A stretch of 64,000 bases of DNA from Bacteriovorax sp. Seq25_V (GCF_000447795.1 NZ_AUNI01000020.1:248001-312000); one strand, 5' to 3'; positions 17,156 through 26,146 are shown, counted from the first letter of the stretch. Notes: generated from the letters alone by a model not told the origin. Numbers and translations are program-made.

Positions 17156-17521
17156 TTATATCGCTAGAAGCTGACTGATCTTATCGGAAAGATCGTCTTC
17201 GTTTTCGATAATTTCATTAAAATCACTGCGAGAGAGAAAACAAATATCACTGCCTGGCATAATAACTGCAGAATAGTTTACCGGTTGGTTATTAAGGAGT
17301 TCTTTAACTCCTAACAGACATCCAGAGCCGATAGTTTTTTTGATCTTTTTATTTTTTGTGAGATGAATATTTCCTGAGATAACAAGGTATGCAACAACTG
17401 GGATTTGACCTTCGTAAAAGAGATTTGAGGTCGCGGTGTAGGTGATGTGTTCACCGCGTTCTCTTAGTTGATGTAATGTGTTGTCTTCAATGTCAAATGT
17501 CATAACTGTATCTAGTTTCAT
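17156..17521 (-). CDS. Stand-alone cyclic-nucleotide-binding-like (Crp effector) domain
   Basis: The 121-residue protein is only a cupin-like Crp/Fnr effector domain, from IEDNTLHQLRERGEH through VISGNIHLTKNKK to IGSGCLLGVKELL and CFLSRSDFNEII. There is no helix-turn-helix, although the neighbouring FNR-like regulator has one. The phosphate-binding cassette is not conserved, so true cAMP binding is doubtful. It lies between the fnr-like gene and the cbb3 operon on the same strand. It could be a decoy, heterodimer partner or independent sensor; these are guesses. Confidence 0.72.
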   Translation of the reverse strand: MKLDTVMTFDIEDNTLHQLRERGEHITYTATSNLFYEGQIPVVAYLVISGNIHLTKNKKIKKTIGSGCLLGVKELLNNQPVNYSAVIMPGSDICFLSRSDFNEIIENEDDLSDKISQLLAI

Positions 17522-17586
17522 AGTCAGAGTTTAGATTTTTTTTCTTTATCTAAATATGTCTTAAATCAGGTTTTTAATTGTTTTTT

Positions 17587-18303
17587 CTAGTAATTTAAGT
17601 TCGCCCATTCGATAAGTCTTTCTTCATCGACAACGATTAGTGCTTTACCTGCTTGGCGGATAAGTCCTTCATCTTTAAATTCTGAAATGAAGCGAATTAA
17701 TGTTTCGTTAGCCGTACCAATCATTGTAGCCATTTCTTCTCTTGTTAATTTAATATCAAGAAGGAATGAACCATCATCTTGTTTTACACCGTGCGATTCT
17801 TTTAAAAGAAGTAGAAGTTCCGCAAGTCTTTCTCTTACGTTTTTTTGATGGAAAGAACTAAGCTTAGCTTCCGCCGCTCCCATATCACGACTTAGTTTAT
17901 TAATAACATGAAGTGAGACGCTTGGTTTTTCTTCAATTACTTTTAGAATAAATTTCTTGTCAATAAAGCAAACTTTTGTATCTTCAAGAGCTGTTGCTGT
18001 TGCTGAATAATAGTCACTTGTAAAAAGAGAGCGATGACCAAGAACATCTCCACCTTTTGCAACTCTGACGATCGACTCTTTACCGTCAGGTCCAGTTTTC
18101 GTGACCTTGATATTTCCAGAGTTGATACAATAGATTCCAAAAGGGTGGTTTCCTTGAACGAAGAGAGTTTGACCTTTTTTATAAGTATTAGTTACTTTAT
18201 GAACTGACACTTCATCAAGCTCTGAGTCCTTAAGGTCGCAAAATATCCCTGTACCTTTAGAAGGGCAGCTTTGACATTTTTCTTCTTCTTTCACTTTTCT
18301 CAT
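17587..18303 (-). CDS. FNR-type oxygen-sensing transcriptional regulator
   Basis: The 238-residue Crp/Fnr protein has an effector domain, a dimer helix near 130-150 and a C-terminal winged helix (LTREEMATMIGTANETLI, about 185-202). Cysteines 10, 13 and 22 lie in an N-terminal extension, and Cys112 in TKVCFID aligns with Cys122 of E. coli FNR. The four [4Fe-4S] ligands therefore appear present. The recognition helix has ETLIR where FNR has ETISR, so the DNA preference may differ slightly. Control of the adjacent cco operon is inferred from location and the palindrome at 17128. Confidence 0.88.
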   Translation of the reverse strand: MRKVKEEEKCQSCPSKGTGIFCDLKDSELDEVSVHKVTNTYKKGQTLFVQGNHPFGIYCINSGNIKVTKTGPDGKESIVRVAKGGDVLGHRSLFTSDYYSATATALEDTKVCFIDKKFILKVIEEKPSVSLHVINKLSRDMGAAEAKLSSFHQKNVRERLAELLLLLKESHGVKQDDGSFLLDIKLTREEMATMIGTANETLIRFISEFKDEGLIRQAGKALIVVDEERLIEWANLNY

Positions 18304-18388
18304 TTCTATTTACCTTGTGGTTTGCAAAAGCGCATAATATTTAAAAATTTTAATAATAACAATCTAACATAAGTCACCTGTAAATACA

Positions 18389-18400
18389 TGACCTATGTCA
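18389..18400. promoter_or_regulatory. Crp/Fnr-type palindrome upstream of the fnr-like gene
   Basis: The sequence TGACctatGTCA is a perfect 4+4 inverted repeat with an N4 spacer, the geometry of Crp/Fnr-family operators. It is centred 91 bases upstream of the FNR-like start codon and about 36 bases after the stop of the large upstream gene. Autoregulation or control by another Crp-type factor is possible. Confidence 0.45.
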
Positions 18401-18435
18401 GGTTTTAAAGAGAAAGTTGAAGTATTTATGAAGGT

Positions 18436-21400
18436 TTAATTGATAATAACAGAGCCGACCCGATAACCTTTCTCATTTATTAAGATATCTTGGTTAAGCT
18501 GGAATATCGAATCTTTAAGCTTTTGAGCTATATTACTGCGTTGTTTCTCTGTCAGTTTTTCAGGATTTTTAAATCCTATAAGAAGATCAATAGGGGCATC
18601 CCCAAGTTTGGCCGGCATGGATGTGGCCAGGGTGATTTCCTTGAGCATTTCCGGTGGAATGTCCCCATCGCTAAGGCCTCTGAGCGATTTACGCAGGCGC
18701 TTTTCAACCATCTCCCCATGGGCCGCAATTTTAAGTCTAAGCTCTTTTGGAGTGTTATCTGGAATGAAGCTCATACGGTACTGAGAAGGGTTGTCCTGCT
18801 TTGAAAATGATTTGATAATGTCTCTTTGATCATCTTTTGTCAGAGTTTCTTTGATCGTAACAGCGCAATCATCACCACTACATATAACATCGTGTGAGAT
18901 GCCTTTTCGTTGAAGATCTTCACGAACAGTAAGTTCGAAATTCTTTTTTATACTATTGAAGTTCTCTGTTACTTCTCGTTCGCCATTTCGAATTGCCTTT
19001 ATGGTGTCCTCTAAATTCATATTCTGTGCTTTTGAAGATGCAACATCTTTAGCAATTTGAAAAATATTCTGCGAGCCCATTCCTGTGACATCTCCAGTAA
19101 ACCCTCCAAGAGTTGCATTATCAAGATGAGCAATCTCACGCTTAGGTACCCAAAGACCTGGAGTGAGACCATTGAGTTCCTGTATATAACTTAGAAAGTC
19201 TCTTGTCTCTCCGGTTGTTAGATTTAGACCATACTCTTTCTTAATGGTTTGTGTTAGTTTCATCATCTCAATGTCGTTAATTTGTGGGTCGTACTTCCTT
19301 AAAGTATCGATAAGTTCTGGTGAGATCGTTTTTTGATTCTTATCTAAAGTGACGAAATAGGGTGAGTCTTTAAATTTTTTGTTTGAAGATAATTGAAATT
19401 GAAATTTTTTTAGATTATCAACTTGTTCAGTTAACATCAGTCTTAAATCACTATATTTGACTAGCTCACTGTCTCGGATACTGTCACTTCTTAAAAAACT
19501 GCGAGATTTTTTTGATGCTAGCCCGGCCTGATCTGCTGTATCTGCAATTGCCCCTGAAAACCAATTTTGAGGCTGCTCTTTATTATCAAATAATCCGATG
19601 GCATTTATTTGTGAAGCAAACTCTTCATTACTTTCTTTGTAAACTTTTCCAAGCTCGGTTTCTAACTTTGTCCTAAGCTCTAGAGGCATTTCTTTTGGCA
19701 GAAATGCAAAACGAAGAGATTTAAAATCACTGTAGACTTCGAAGTCTACATCAGGGTAGTTAGCCAGAAGCCTTTTCATTTTTTGCATCATGATATCTTT
19801 GTGCAAATTTGTAAGTGATGTGACGGCTTCTTTATTTCCATAGGTATCGTTAAGTCTTTTTAGTGCAGAGTTTTCTACGTCAAGAAAAAAAGCTGCGTCT
19901 CCATCTTTTGCCGTATCAATCCAACGTTGGTTTAATCTTGGTGAAGTCAAGATGAAATGCGCGTACTCATGTTCAAGTTGCTTAGCCGTTTTTAATTTGG
20001 GTACATTATATTGAGAGACTTTTTTAAGTTTCGCTTTTTGATAGTTATCGACAATAGCGATCGAGGAATCATCAATGTCATGGCGCGATTGCTTGAGACC
20101 CTTGGCCCCGTATTTAATTCCTTTTCCTACAAATTCTCCTCCAATAGCGAGTGGGGCAAGAACCAAGTTTAAAGTAAAATCTTCTTCTCTATCTAGCAGT
20201 GACTGAGAAGAATTAAGACCTGCAAGAAAGTTAGTTTCCTCTGATGAAACTCTATTGGCCGAGATTGCTAAGTTTGCGGCCTCCATTGTCAGTCCTATTC
20301 CAATAGCGCAACCAAGACCAGCTGTGAGACCACAAATTCCACCACCAATTAGTGCCGTTCCAATCAGTGCCATATCGGTTTTGATTTCATCAAATGCTAA
20401 GTCGTCACGATAGCCTTGGGCCACATCACAAAGAAATTTCGGTGGACCCATTCTTTCAAGATAATTTTCTACTATGAGTGAATTAGAAAATACTTCATAA
20501 AGGTTGTTACTTCTTAATGAATTAAGCTTTTGCTTTGCCGATTGAACTTGTGCAAGACTTTCTTTTAAAGCAGTTTGTAACTCTTTTGAAATAACTTCAT
20601 CTCTTTCTTCTCCGGAAAGATTGAGCTGTGAAAGTAGTGGCATTCTATCTAGACGCTTGAGGTATTGGTCTTCAAACTTCTCTTTGAGTTTTTTGTTTTC
20701 AGACTTAACGTGATTGTTTAATTGATTCTTCATATGATTAGAGCATGAGTGGCCGCGTAACGTTTTTTCGCTCTCTTTGATATAGTAAGTACCACTAGCA
20801 TCCTGCTCGATGCACTTAATACGTGATGCCCCTTTCTGCATCCATTCTTGCTCAGATCTAAAATTTAAAAATTCTTTAGCTTCATTAAAAACTTTTCTCT
20901 CTTGACTCGTGAGAGTAGGAATATTAGTGTCTCCAACAAGATGCTCTATTTTTTCTTTTCCCGTCGCAAGTGCAAGTTCTTGTCTCATCTTAATGAGATT
21001 TGATTTCGTGTTAGAAAGTAGATCTTCTGTAATTTGAGAGCACTTTGCATGAGATGATAAATTTTTAAGACAATTGATGATCAGTTGTGTTGCTTTTTCT
21101 TGTTCATTTAAAGTCGCAAGAGATGCTTCTTTAATTTCTTTCAATACATTACTCTTGTAGAGCTTTATATTTATTTCGTATAAGTTTTTTCCGAGTTGAT
21201 TGAGGTCTTCCTCTTCTAGGATCTCGCCATCAACACATTTGATGAAGTAATCTTCATTATCCTCGTTATTATATTTTTGACAGGCCTTATACTGATATTC
21301 TTCATTTGATCTGACGATATGGGCGTTTCGATATTTTTCTCTGCTTTTTGTCTCACTTCTTGTTCCTGCATAAACAATTGTGTTAATACTTATGACTATA

Positions 21401-21441
21401 AGCAGTAGGCAAGTAGGAATAAGGAAAACGAACTTTCTCAT
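18436..21441 (-). CDS. Large secreted protein with degenerate GGDEF-like segments
   Basis: The 1001-residue protein has a signal peptide (about residues 1-25), a Lys/Glu-rich helical region to about 330 and a Gly/Ala hydrophobic stretch near 355-390 (GGGICGLTAGLGCAIGIG). Two parts recall diguanylate cyclase folds with altered active sites. The first is FFLDVENSALKRLNDTYGN near 515-535 with EVYSDFKSLRFAF near 575. The second is GDVTGMGSQN near 785 with CSGDDCAVTI near 857. An HEYAH motif near 490 also fits a zincin pattern but could be chance. Export makes cyclic-di-GMP synthesis unlikely. I do not recognise a named family; the fold suggestion is tentative. Confidence 0.7.
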   Translation of the reverse strand: MRKFVFLIPTCLLLIVISINTIVYAGTRSETKSREKYRNAHIVRSNEEYQYKACQKYNNEDNEDYFIKCVDGEILEEEDLNQLGKNLYEINIKLYKSNVLKEIKEASLATLNEQEKATQLIINCLKNLSSHAKCSQITEDLLSNTKSNLIKMRQELALATGKEKIEHLVGDTNIPTLTSQERKVFNEAKEFLNFRSEQEWMQKGASRIKCIEQDASGTYYIKESEKTLRGHSCSNHMKNQLNNHVKSENKKLKEKFEDQYLKRLDRMPLLSQLNLSGEERDEVISKELQTALKESLAQVQSAKQKLNSLRSNNLYEVFSNSLIVENYLERMGPPKFLCDVAQGYRDDLAFDEIKTDMALIGTALIGGGICGLTAGLGCAIGIGLTMEAANLAISANRVSSEETNFLAGLNSSQSLLDREEDFTLNLVLAPLAIGGEFVGKGIKYGAKGLKQSRHDIDDSSIAIVDNYQKAKLKKVSQYNVPKLKTAKQLEHEYAHFILTSPRLNQRWIDTAKDGDAAFFLDVENSALKRLNDTYGNKEAVTSLTNLHKDIMMQKMKRLLANYPDVDFEVYSDFKSLRFAFLPKEMPLELRTKLETELGKVYKESNEEFASQINAIGLFDNKEQPQNWFSGAIADTADQAGLASKKSRSFLRSDSIRDSELVKYSDLRLMLTEQVDNLKKFQFQLSSNKKFKDSPYFVTLDKNQKTISPELIDTLRKYDPQINDIEMMKLTQTIKKEYGLNLTTGETRDFLSYIQELNGLTPGLWVPKREIAHLDNATLGGFTGDVTGMGSQNIFQIAKDVASSKAQNMNLEDTIKAIRNGEREVTENFNSIKKNFELTVREDLQRKGISHDVICSGDDCAVTIKETLTKDDQRDIIKSFSKQDNPSQYRMSFIPDNTPKELRLKIAAHGEMVEKRLRKSLRGLSDGDIPPEMLKEITLATSMPAKLGDAPIDLLIGFKNPEKLTEKQRSNIAQKLKDSIFQLNQDILINEKGYRVGSVIIN

Positions 21442-21563
21442 ATCGCTATCTTTTCGGTTAGTTAGAAGATTTTTATTAGTATAACTTACATTTATTATAG
21501 GGAGAAATAGATTGATAAGATGTTGAATTTGTTATAAATAGTAGCTCTCACCTAAGGATTTTT

Positions 21564-23285
21564 ATGACCAAAGACAGTAAAACAAAGTTGCCAACGGCAC
21601 CAAGTAGTTCAACTAATGTGATCGATCTCGTTTTAAAAGAGTCCAGGGCCTACACTTCGATGGAGCTAATCGAATCTTATATTGGAGAAGAGAAGTCTCT
21701 AGCAAATATTCCTATTCAACCTCTTTATGTTTCTCTACGTTCATTGCCGATTGAATTAAAGTGTCACGCACTTTCTTTAATGACTAAGGAGCAGAGGGAA
21801 GTTGTTTACGATCTTGATCTATGGAAGAAAGACGAGATTGATGTTAACGAATTTCAAAACTGGGTACGAGTAGCTGCACTTTCTCCTGATGATAAAATTC
21901 GTTTTGAATTTGCTCATGGGGTTGAGTTTGCATTATTTATAAAAGGAAAGTTTAATATTTGGACATTCGATGCGGAAGATCCTGAATATCCTGATCATGA
22001 TTATTACTTCTTAACTGAAGATAACCTGCTTCTTTTTGAATATGATGAAACATGTGACATCGTGGATGAAACAAAGACCCTTATTCGTGAACTGTATTAT
22101 GAACTAGGGGTAGAGAAGGCATATCAATATCTTTTCACAATTGTTTCTGATGGTTTTATGTCTCTTTCAGAGCAAGAGTATTCACAGAAAAAAGGTCGTC
22201 TTAGTGATTTTGGTTTCGTAGATTACTTCGACGCACTTGAAGTTCTATCTCCGTTACCGTCTGTATCTCACATTGATCTCTTTATTAATAAGAAAGAAGC
22301 TCTTACAGGCGAAATTGACAATATTGGAAGACTTCAAACTCTTCATCAGAACTCACTAGTCGCATTTGAGCAAGATCACGTAAGAATCTCAGAGGAGCTA
22401 GCTAAGGTTAGTGAAGAGAAGAGATTTCATTTTCTTCACTTTAATTTCATTCGACTGATAAATTCTAATCTTGAATTTCATGGACTTTTAAAAGATAGTC
22501 CAATTGCAATGACAAGAGTAGGAAAGGCGACTCGAAATCTTGTTAATCTGGGTATTAACTATATTCGCGGAACAAGAGAGTTTGGCGAAACTAGTGTTTT
22601 TGATGTTTTTGATTTTGTTGATGTTCATCGCGTGGGTCTCTCTCTCATTAGTGTTGTCCAAAAAAGATTAAAGAAGCATTTGCGATTAACTAATCTAGAT
22701 GACTCAGATGAAAAATTTTTAGGGAATTATTTTGAAACTTTTCTTGATGACCTTTTTGCAATTGAAGCAAAATATAAAGGTGTGTCTGAACAGTCTGATG
22801 CTATCACTGAAAAGTCTCAGTGGGAAAAAGTAAATAGGGATGCAAATCTTCTTGTTTCACTTCTTCCTTTTATGAAGAGTTTTAAAGAAGCATTTGAGGC
22901 CCTGAGTAGTGAAGGACGACTATCAAATTCTTATTACCTTAATTACGATATCGATAGTATTGATTTTGAAGCGCTAATTCTTTCAAGTTTTGTGAATTTC
23001 TCTCTTGATAAATTCAAGAAAGAAGAGACTCAAAAGATGGGAGTTACTGTGACAGAGCTCAAATCATTTTATGGAAGATTCCTAGGGGAGTCTGTTAGCG
23101 ATGATTTGTTACAGGCCAAAATTTCGGCCTTTATTCAGGCCTTTGGATTAGCTGAGATTAATGAAGTTGATAAGTACATACTAATACTGATCAATGAACA
23201 TTTAGGTGGGTACAACCTCGAGGAACTTGAGGAATCTGAATTCAAGCATGTCGGTGGCCCTATTATTTTCAATACTTTATCCTAG
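21564..23285 (+). CDS. DUF6178 family protein
   Basis: The 573-residue soluble protein matches my recollection of DUF6178. The pattern is a run such as YVSLRSLPIELKCHALSLM, then REVVYDLDLWKKDEID and an acidic first third, followed by long helical regions with LSPLPSVSHIDLF. The function is unknown. The start has AAGGA seven bases upstream. It stands alone, divergent from the large secreted protein, and its stop codon is inside a strong terminator hairpin. Confidence 0.72.
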   Translation: MTKDSKTKLPTAPSSSTNVIDLVLKESRAYTSMELIESYIGEEKSLANIPIQPLYVSLRSLPIELKCHALSLMTKEQREVVYDLDLWKKDEIDVNEFQNWVRVAALSPDDKIRFEFAHGVEFALFIKGKFNIWTFDAEDPEYPDHDYYFLTEDNLLLFEYDETCDIVDETKTLIRELYYELGVEKAYQYLFTIVSDGFMSLSEQEYSQKKGRLSDFGFVDYFDALEVLSPLPSVSHIDLFINKKEALTGEIDNIGRLQTLHQNSLVAFEQDHVRISEELAKVSEEKRFHFLHFNFIRLINSNLEFHGLLKDSPIAMTRVGKATRNLVNLGINYIRGTREFGETSVFDVFDFVDVHRVGLSLISVVQKRLKKHLRLTNLDDSDEKFLGNYFETFLDDLFAIEAKYKGVSEQSDAITEKSQWEKVNRDANLLVSLLPFMKSFKEAFEALSSEGRLSNSYYLNYDIDSIDFEALILSSFVNFSLDKFKKEETQKMGVTVTELKSFYGRFLGESVSDDLLQAKISAFIQAFGLAEINEVDKYILILINEHLGGYNLEELEESEFKHVGGPIIFNTLS

Positions 23286-23313
23286 TGTCAGCCCGACACT
23301 AGGCCTTATTTTT
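23281..23313 (+). terminator. Rho-independent terminator overlapping the DUF6178 stop
   Basis: A nine-base stem CCTAGTGTC/GACACTAGG with a five-base loop is followed by CCTTATTTTT. The TAG stop of the upstream gene lies within the 5' arm. Confidence 0.85.
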
Positions 23314-23391
23314 GAGAAATTTTTACAAATTTCGTTGAGAAAAGTTCAATAAAAATCCATACTCCGTTCACCACAGAGAAAGGGGGAGAGT

Positions 23392-23898
23392 ATGAAAAGC
23401 TTTTTGAAGACAACTTTTGCATTATCTTTAGTATTAGGACTTATGCAATCAGTTCGCGCAATGGAGCATAAATTATCTACGATTTCAAATGATGAGGACG
23501 CAAACACTTATACGATTGGACTTGTAACAGACGAGGATAATCTTGAAGTTCAGCAGATTCTAAAAAAAGAGTTCGATGGGCGTGGTAATGTGATTTCAGT
23601 GGACAAGTATTCACCTGCAGATCTTGCAAAGGGTGTGGTGATGGTTAAGCGTAAGGGTTACGAGATTGTAAAACTTAAGGCGCAGAATTTTAATGCCACA
23701 GATAGTGCCGACCTTGATATGGAGGTTCTAGTTTCTGCTCTTTCAAAGGACAAGGAAACTTATGACCTGAAAGTTGAAAAGCAAGGAGAACAGTGGAAAC
23801 TACTTCTCAATAACAGGGATGCTTCTAAGTTATTCTTTGTGACTAACAAGAAATTCATGATCGGAACAGTCGGGATTAAGGATGTAAAAATAAAATAA
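23392..23898 (+). CDS. Secreted hypothetical protein, 168 aa
   Basis: A signal peptide (MKSFLKTTFALSLVLGL, cleavage likely after VRA near residue 23) is followed by a mature acidic and lysine-rich domain of about 145 residues with no cysteine. The family is not recognised. GGGGAG precedes the ATG by five bases, and a strong terminator follows, so it is a single-gene transcript. Periplasmic or extracellular location is inferred. Confidence 0.75.
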   Translation: MKSFLKTTFALSLVLGLMQSVRAMEHKLSTISNDEDANTYTIGLVTDEDNLEVQQILKKEFDGRGNVISVDKYSPADLAKGVVMVKRKGYEIVKLKAQNFNATDSADLDMEVLVSALSKDKETYDLKVEKQGEQWKLLLNNRDASKLFFVTNKKFMIGTVGIKDVKIK

Positions 23899-23903
23899 AT
23901 TGA

Positions 23904-23930
23904 AGGCCTCGTTTGAGGCCTTTTTTTTTG
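23904..23930 (+). terminator. Rho-independent terminator
   Basis: AGGCCTC, loop GTTT, GAGGCCT followed by nine T residues, directly after the 168-residue secreted protein gene. Confidence 0.92.
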
Positions 23931-23997
23931 CCGTCTTGCACTTGATTTTTATTCAAGCGATAATTAGAGAGGAAATTAATTATGTGCAGGAATAGGT

Positions 23998-24792
23998 ATG
24001 GCAAAGATTTATAAAGATTTTAACGAACTTGTAGAACAGAATAAAGGTTTATTCAATGCTGTAGGCAAGTCAAGAAACTATGGAATCCTCGAGGCCATTT
24101 GGAATGCAAGAAATCATGAAGTAGAGTCTTTAAAAGGAAAAGTTTCAAAACTAGAAACAGCTAACAAAAATTTTTCTGATGATAATACTCTTTTAGAAAA
24201 ACAAAGAGAGATACTTTGTCATGAGCTGAATCAATCTCAAAAGAAAGCAGAACTACTTTTAGTAGAAAATAAAGAAATTAAAAATAAGTATGATATTACT
24301 TTGAAAAAGTATCAGGAACTCGACTCGACTAGCCAGAGAAGAGAGCTTCAGTGTCGTGATATTATTAGTGAGCGAGAAGTTCTTGCTGCTCGAATTGAGA
24401 AGCTTTCAAGTGAAAAAGAATTATTAAAGCTTGAGATTTCTGAAACAATCGAAGGTGCAAAAGCTGAAATAGCAAAAAGAGAGCGTGAGATCGAGCAATT
24501 AGCATTCTTACGCGATGACCTGCAAGCGCAGGTAAGTTCGTTACAATCTCAAATCACAAATCTGACAACTCAAAATGAGAACCTCGAAGTATCATTAGAA
24601 AGATCAGCAGATAGAATTTCAGAGCTTAAGTCTACGGTTGAGAGAAGTCAGCTTAATCTCAGTACGATTAAGAAAGAACTTGCACAAAAGCGCAATGAAG
24701 TTGAGTACTTCTCAGAATGCTTTGCAAAGTTTGAGGGTTCTCTTAAAAAGAAAATGAACCTCAAAAGAATTGACTCAGAAGTTTCTCAGTAA
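23998..24792 (+). CDS. Coiled-coil protein, 264 aa
   Basis: After a short N-terminal region (KDFNELVEQNKGLFNAVG, residues 5-25) the protein is a nearly continuous coiled coil to residue 250, rich in Glu, Lys, Leu and Gln heptads. There is no signal peptide or membrane segment. Such proteins are often structural or scaffold elements, but the role here is unknown. It ends one base before the convergent LysR gene. The start has AGGAATAGGT upstream. Confidence 0.75.
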   Translation: MAKIYKDFNELVEQNKGLFNAVGKSRNYGILEAIWNARNHEVESLKGKVSKLETANKNFSDDNTLLEKQREILCHELNQSQKKAELLLVENKEIKNKYDITLKKYQELDSTSQRRELQCRDIISEREVLAARIEKLSSEKELLKLEISETIEGAKAEIAKREREIEQLAFLRDDLQAQVSSLQSQITNLTTQNENLEVSLERSADRISELKSTVERSQLNLSTIKKELAQKRNEVEYFSECFAKFEGSLKKKMNLKRIDSEVSQ

Positions 24793-24793
24793 T

Positions 24794-25585
24794 TTAAATA
24801 ACGCTCAAGATTTCTTTTAGAAATTGAGGCTGGTTCTTATAGTTAAGTGAAGTCATGTAGATCCCAGGGCTCTTTAGTCCTGGAAGCTCTTCAATAACAA
24901 TTGAATCCGTTTTCTTGATAACGTGATCAGGAATAACAGCAATTCCCACACCATTTTTTGCAAGTTGAACAATCGTTGAGATATTTTCAACCATAATTAT
25001 TTGCTCACTTCTTTTCTTGCTAAGCTTGAAAAGATTATCACCCTCTGAATAAACGATCCAGCGGTACTCGTGAAGTTTTTTGCGGTTTACTGCTTCTTTA
25101 CTGATCAGCACAAGTTTCTCATCAAAAAGTTTCAAAGAACTTACAAGATCAGTCTGAAGATTCTCTGTTGAGAAAATAATATCAAAGTTACCAAGCTCGA
25201 TACCTTTTAATAGTTCTGGCTGATCGCCAATATGGATGTGCATATTACGATTATATTTCTTGTAGTAGCGAAGAAGGATAGGTGTGAACCATGTTTTTAA
25301 AAGTCCACTTAGGATTCCAACTTTAAGTTGTCTTGTATCTTCCTTGTCAAATATTTCGTTAGAGATACGATCAAAGTGTTCACAGGCCGCGTAGAATTCC
25401 TTCCCCTTTTCTGTCAAAACAACTTTCTTACTTGAGCGAATAATAAGCTCTTCACCAATAGACTCTTCAAGAAGTTTTACTTGTCTTGAGACGGCTGACT
25501 GAGCAATCTTTAAAATGTCAGCGGCCTTTGAAAAGCTAAGGTGTCTTGCTGTAAGTACGAATGCTTTGACGTAGCGATAATCCAT
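24794..25585 (-). CDS. LysR-family transcriptional regulator
   Basis: The 263-residue regulator begins with the LysR winged helix: YVKAFVLTARHLSFSKAA and LKIAQSAVSRQVKLLEESIG, residues 4-45. A shortened substrate-binding domain follows (LKVGILSGLLKTW to GVGIAVIPDHVI). Typical members have about 300 residues, so about 35 are missing from the C-terminal lobe. It lies 17 bases after the IscA-like gene on the same strand, so cotranscription is likely. The effector and targets are unknown. Confidence 0.9.
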   Translation of the reverse strand: MDYRYVKAFVLTARHLSFSKAADILKIAQSAVSRQVKLLEESIGEELIIRSSKKVVLTEKGKEFYAACEHFDRISNEIFDKEDTRQLKVGILSGLLKTWFTPILLRYYKKYNRNMHIHIGDQPELLKGIELGNFDIIFSTENLQTDLVSSLKLFDEKLVLISKEAVNRKKLHEYRWIVYSEGDNLFKLSKKRSEQIIMVENISTIVQLAKNGVGIAVIPDHVIKKTDSIVIEELPGLKSPGIYMTSLNYKNQPQFLKEILSVI

Positions 25586-25602
25586 GAAAATCTACTTCCT
25601 TA

Positions 25603-26022
25603 TTATTGGTTAACCATTGGTGGAACAAGATCTTCTCTTTTTCTCCAGAACTTTCCAAAGTATTTCTTCTGATCAAGATTCGTTACAGTGAATCCTTCAT
25701 TATTATTTTCAATATCAAGGACGTAATCGATAACCGTTTCACCTAAGTAAAAAGCAGCGAATGGATCAACAAGAACTTCAAGATCCTGCTCATTTGTTAC
25801 TTTAACTAACATATCGTCATCTTTTCTATCAGTGAAACCTACAGAGTATGTGAAACCCTCACATCCTTTTCCAGAGATCAGAAGACGAAAGTACTTACCA
25901 GCTAGGGTAAAGTCATTTTCAATCATCAACATTAGCTGTTGCATCGCTCTGTCTGTAAGAGTAACTTTTGGAGGAACAATAAGATCTGCATCAATTTTGT
26001 TAACTGACCTAGTTTGGGTCAT
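25603..26022 (-). CDS. HesB/IscA/ErpA-like protein lacking the C-terminal Cys pair
   Basis: The 139-residue A-type iron-sulfur carrier fold is recognisable from VTLTDRAMQQLMLMIEN, the conserved ISGKGCEGFTYSVGF (Cys near 54) and the acidic DLEVLVDPFAAFYLG. The normal C-terminal CGCG motif, which supplies two of three cluster ligands, is replaced by KKYFGKFW. It therefore cannot bind a cluster in the usual way and may be a degenerate or specialised member. The ATG has GAGGGA upstream. It is followed by the LysR gene. Confidence 0.85.
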   Translation of the reverse strand: MTQTRSVNKIDADLIVPPKVTLTDRAMQQLMLMIENDFTLAGKYFRLLISGKGCEGFTYSVGFTDRKDDDMLVKVTNEQDLEVLVDPFAAFYLGETVIDYVLDIENNNEGFTVTNLDQKKYFGKFWRKREDLVPPMVNQ

Positions 26023-26146
26023 TTTTCCCTCGATTCCAGCGCGTAAAGCGTGGTGATATAGCTTTGTGTTTGTAATTGTGTTAAGTTGTAAGATGATTAC
26101 TACCTAAAAATGGGACCGTTTTACAAGTACTTTTTGAGGATTTTTT

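Noticed and set aside
18490-18804. 104-codon plus-strand frame opposite the large exported protein
   Set aside because: It lies wholly antisense to a long well-supported gene and has no start signals.
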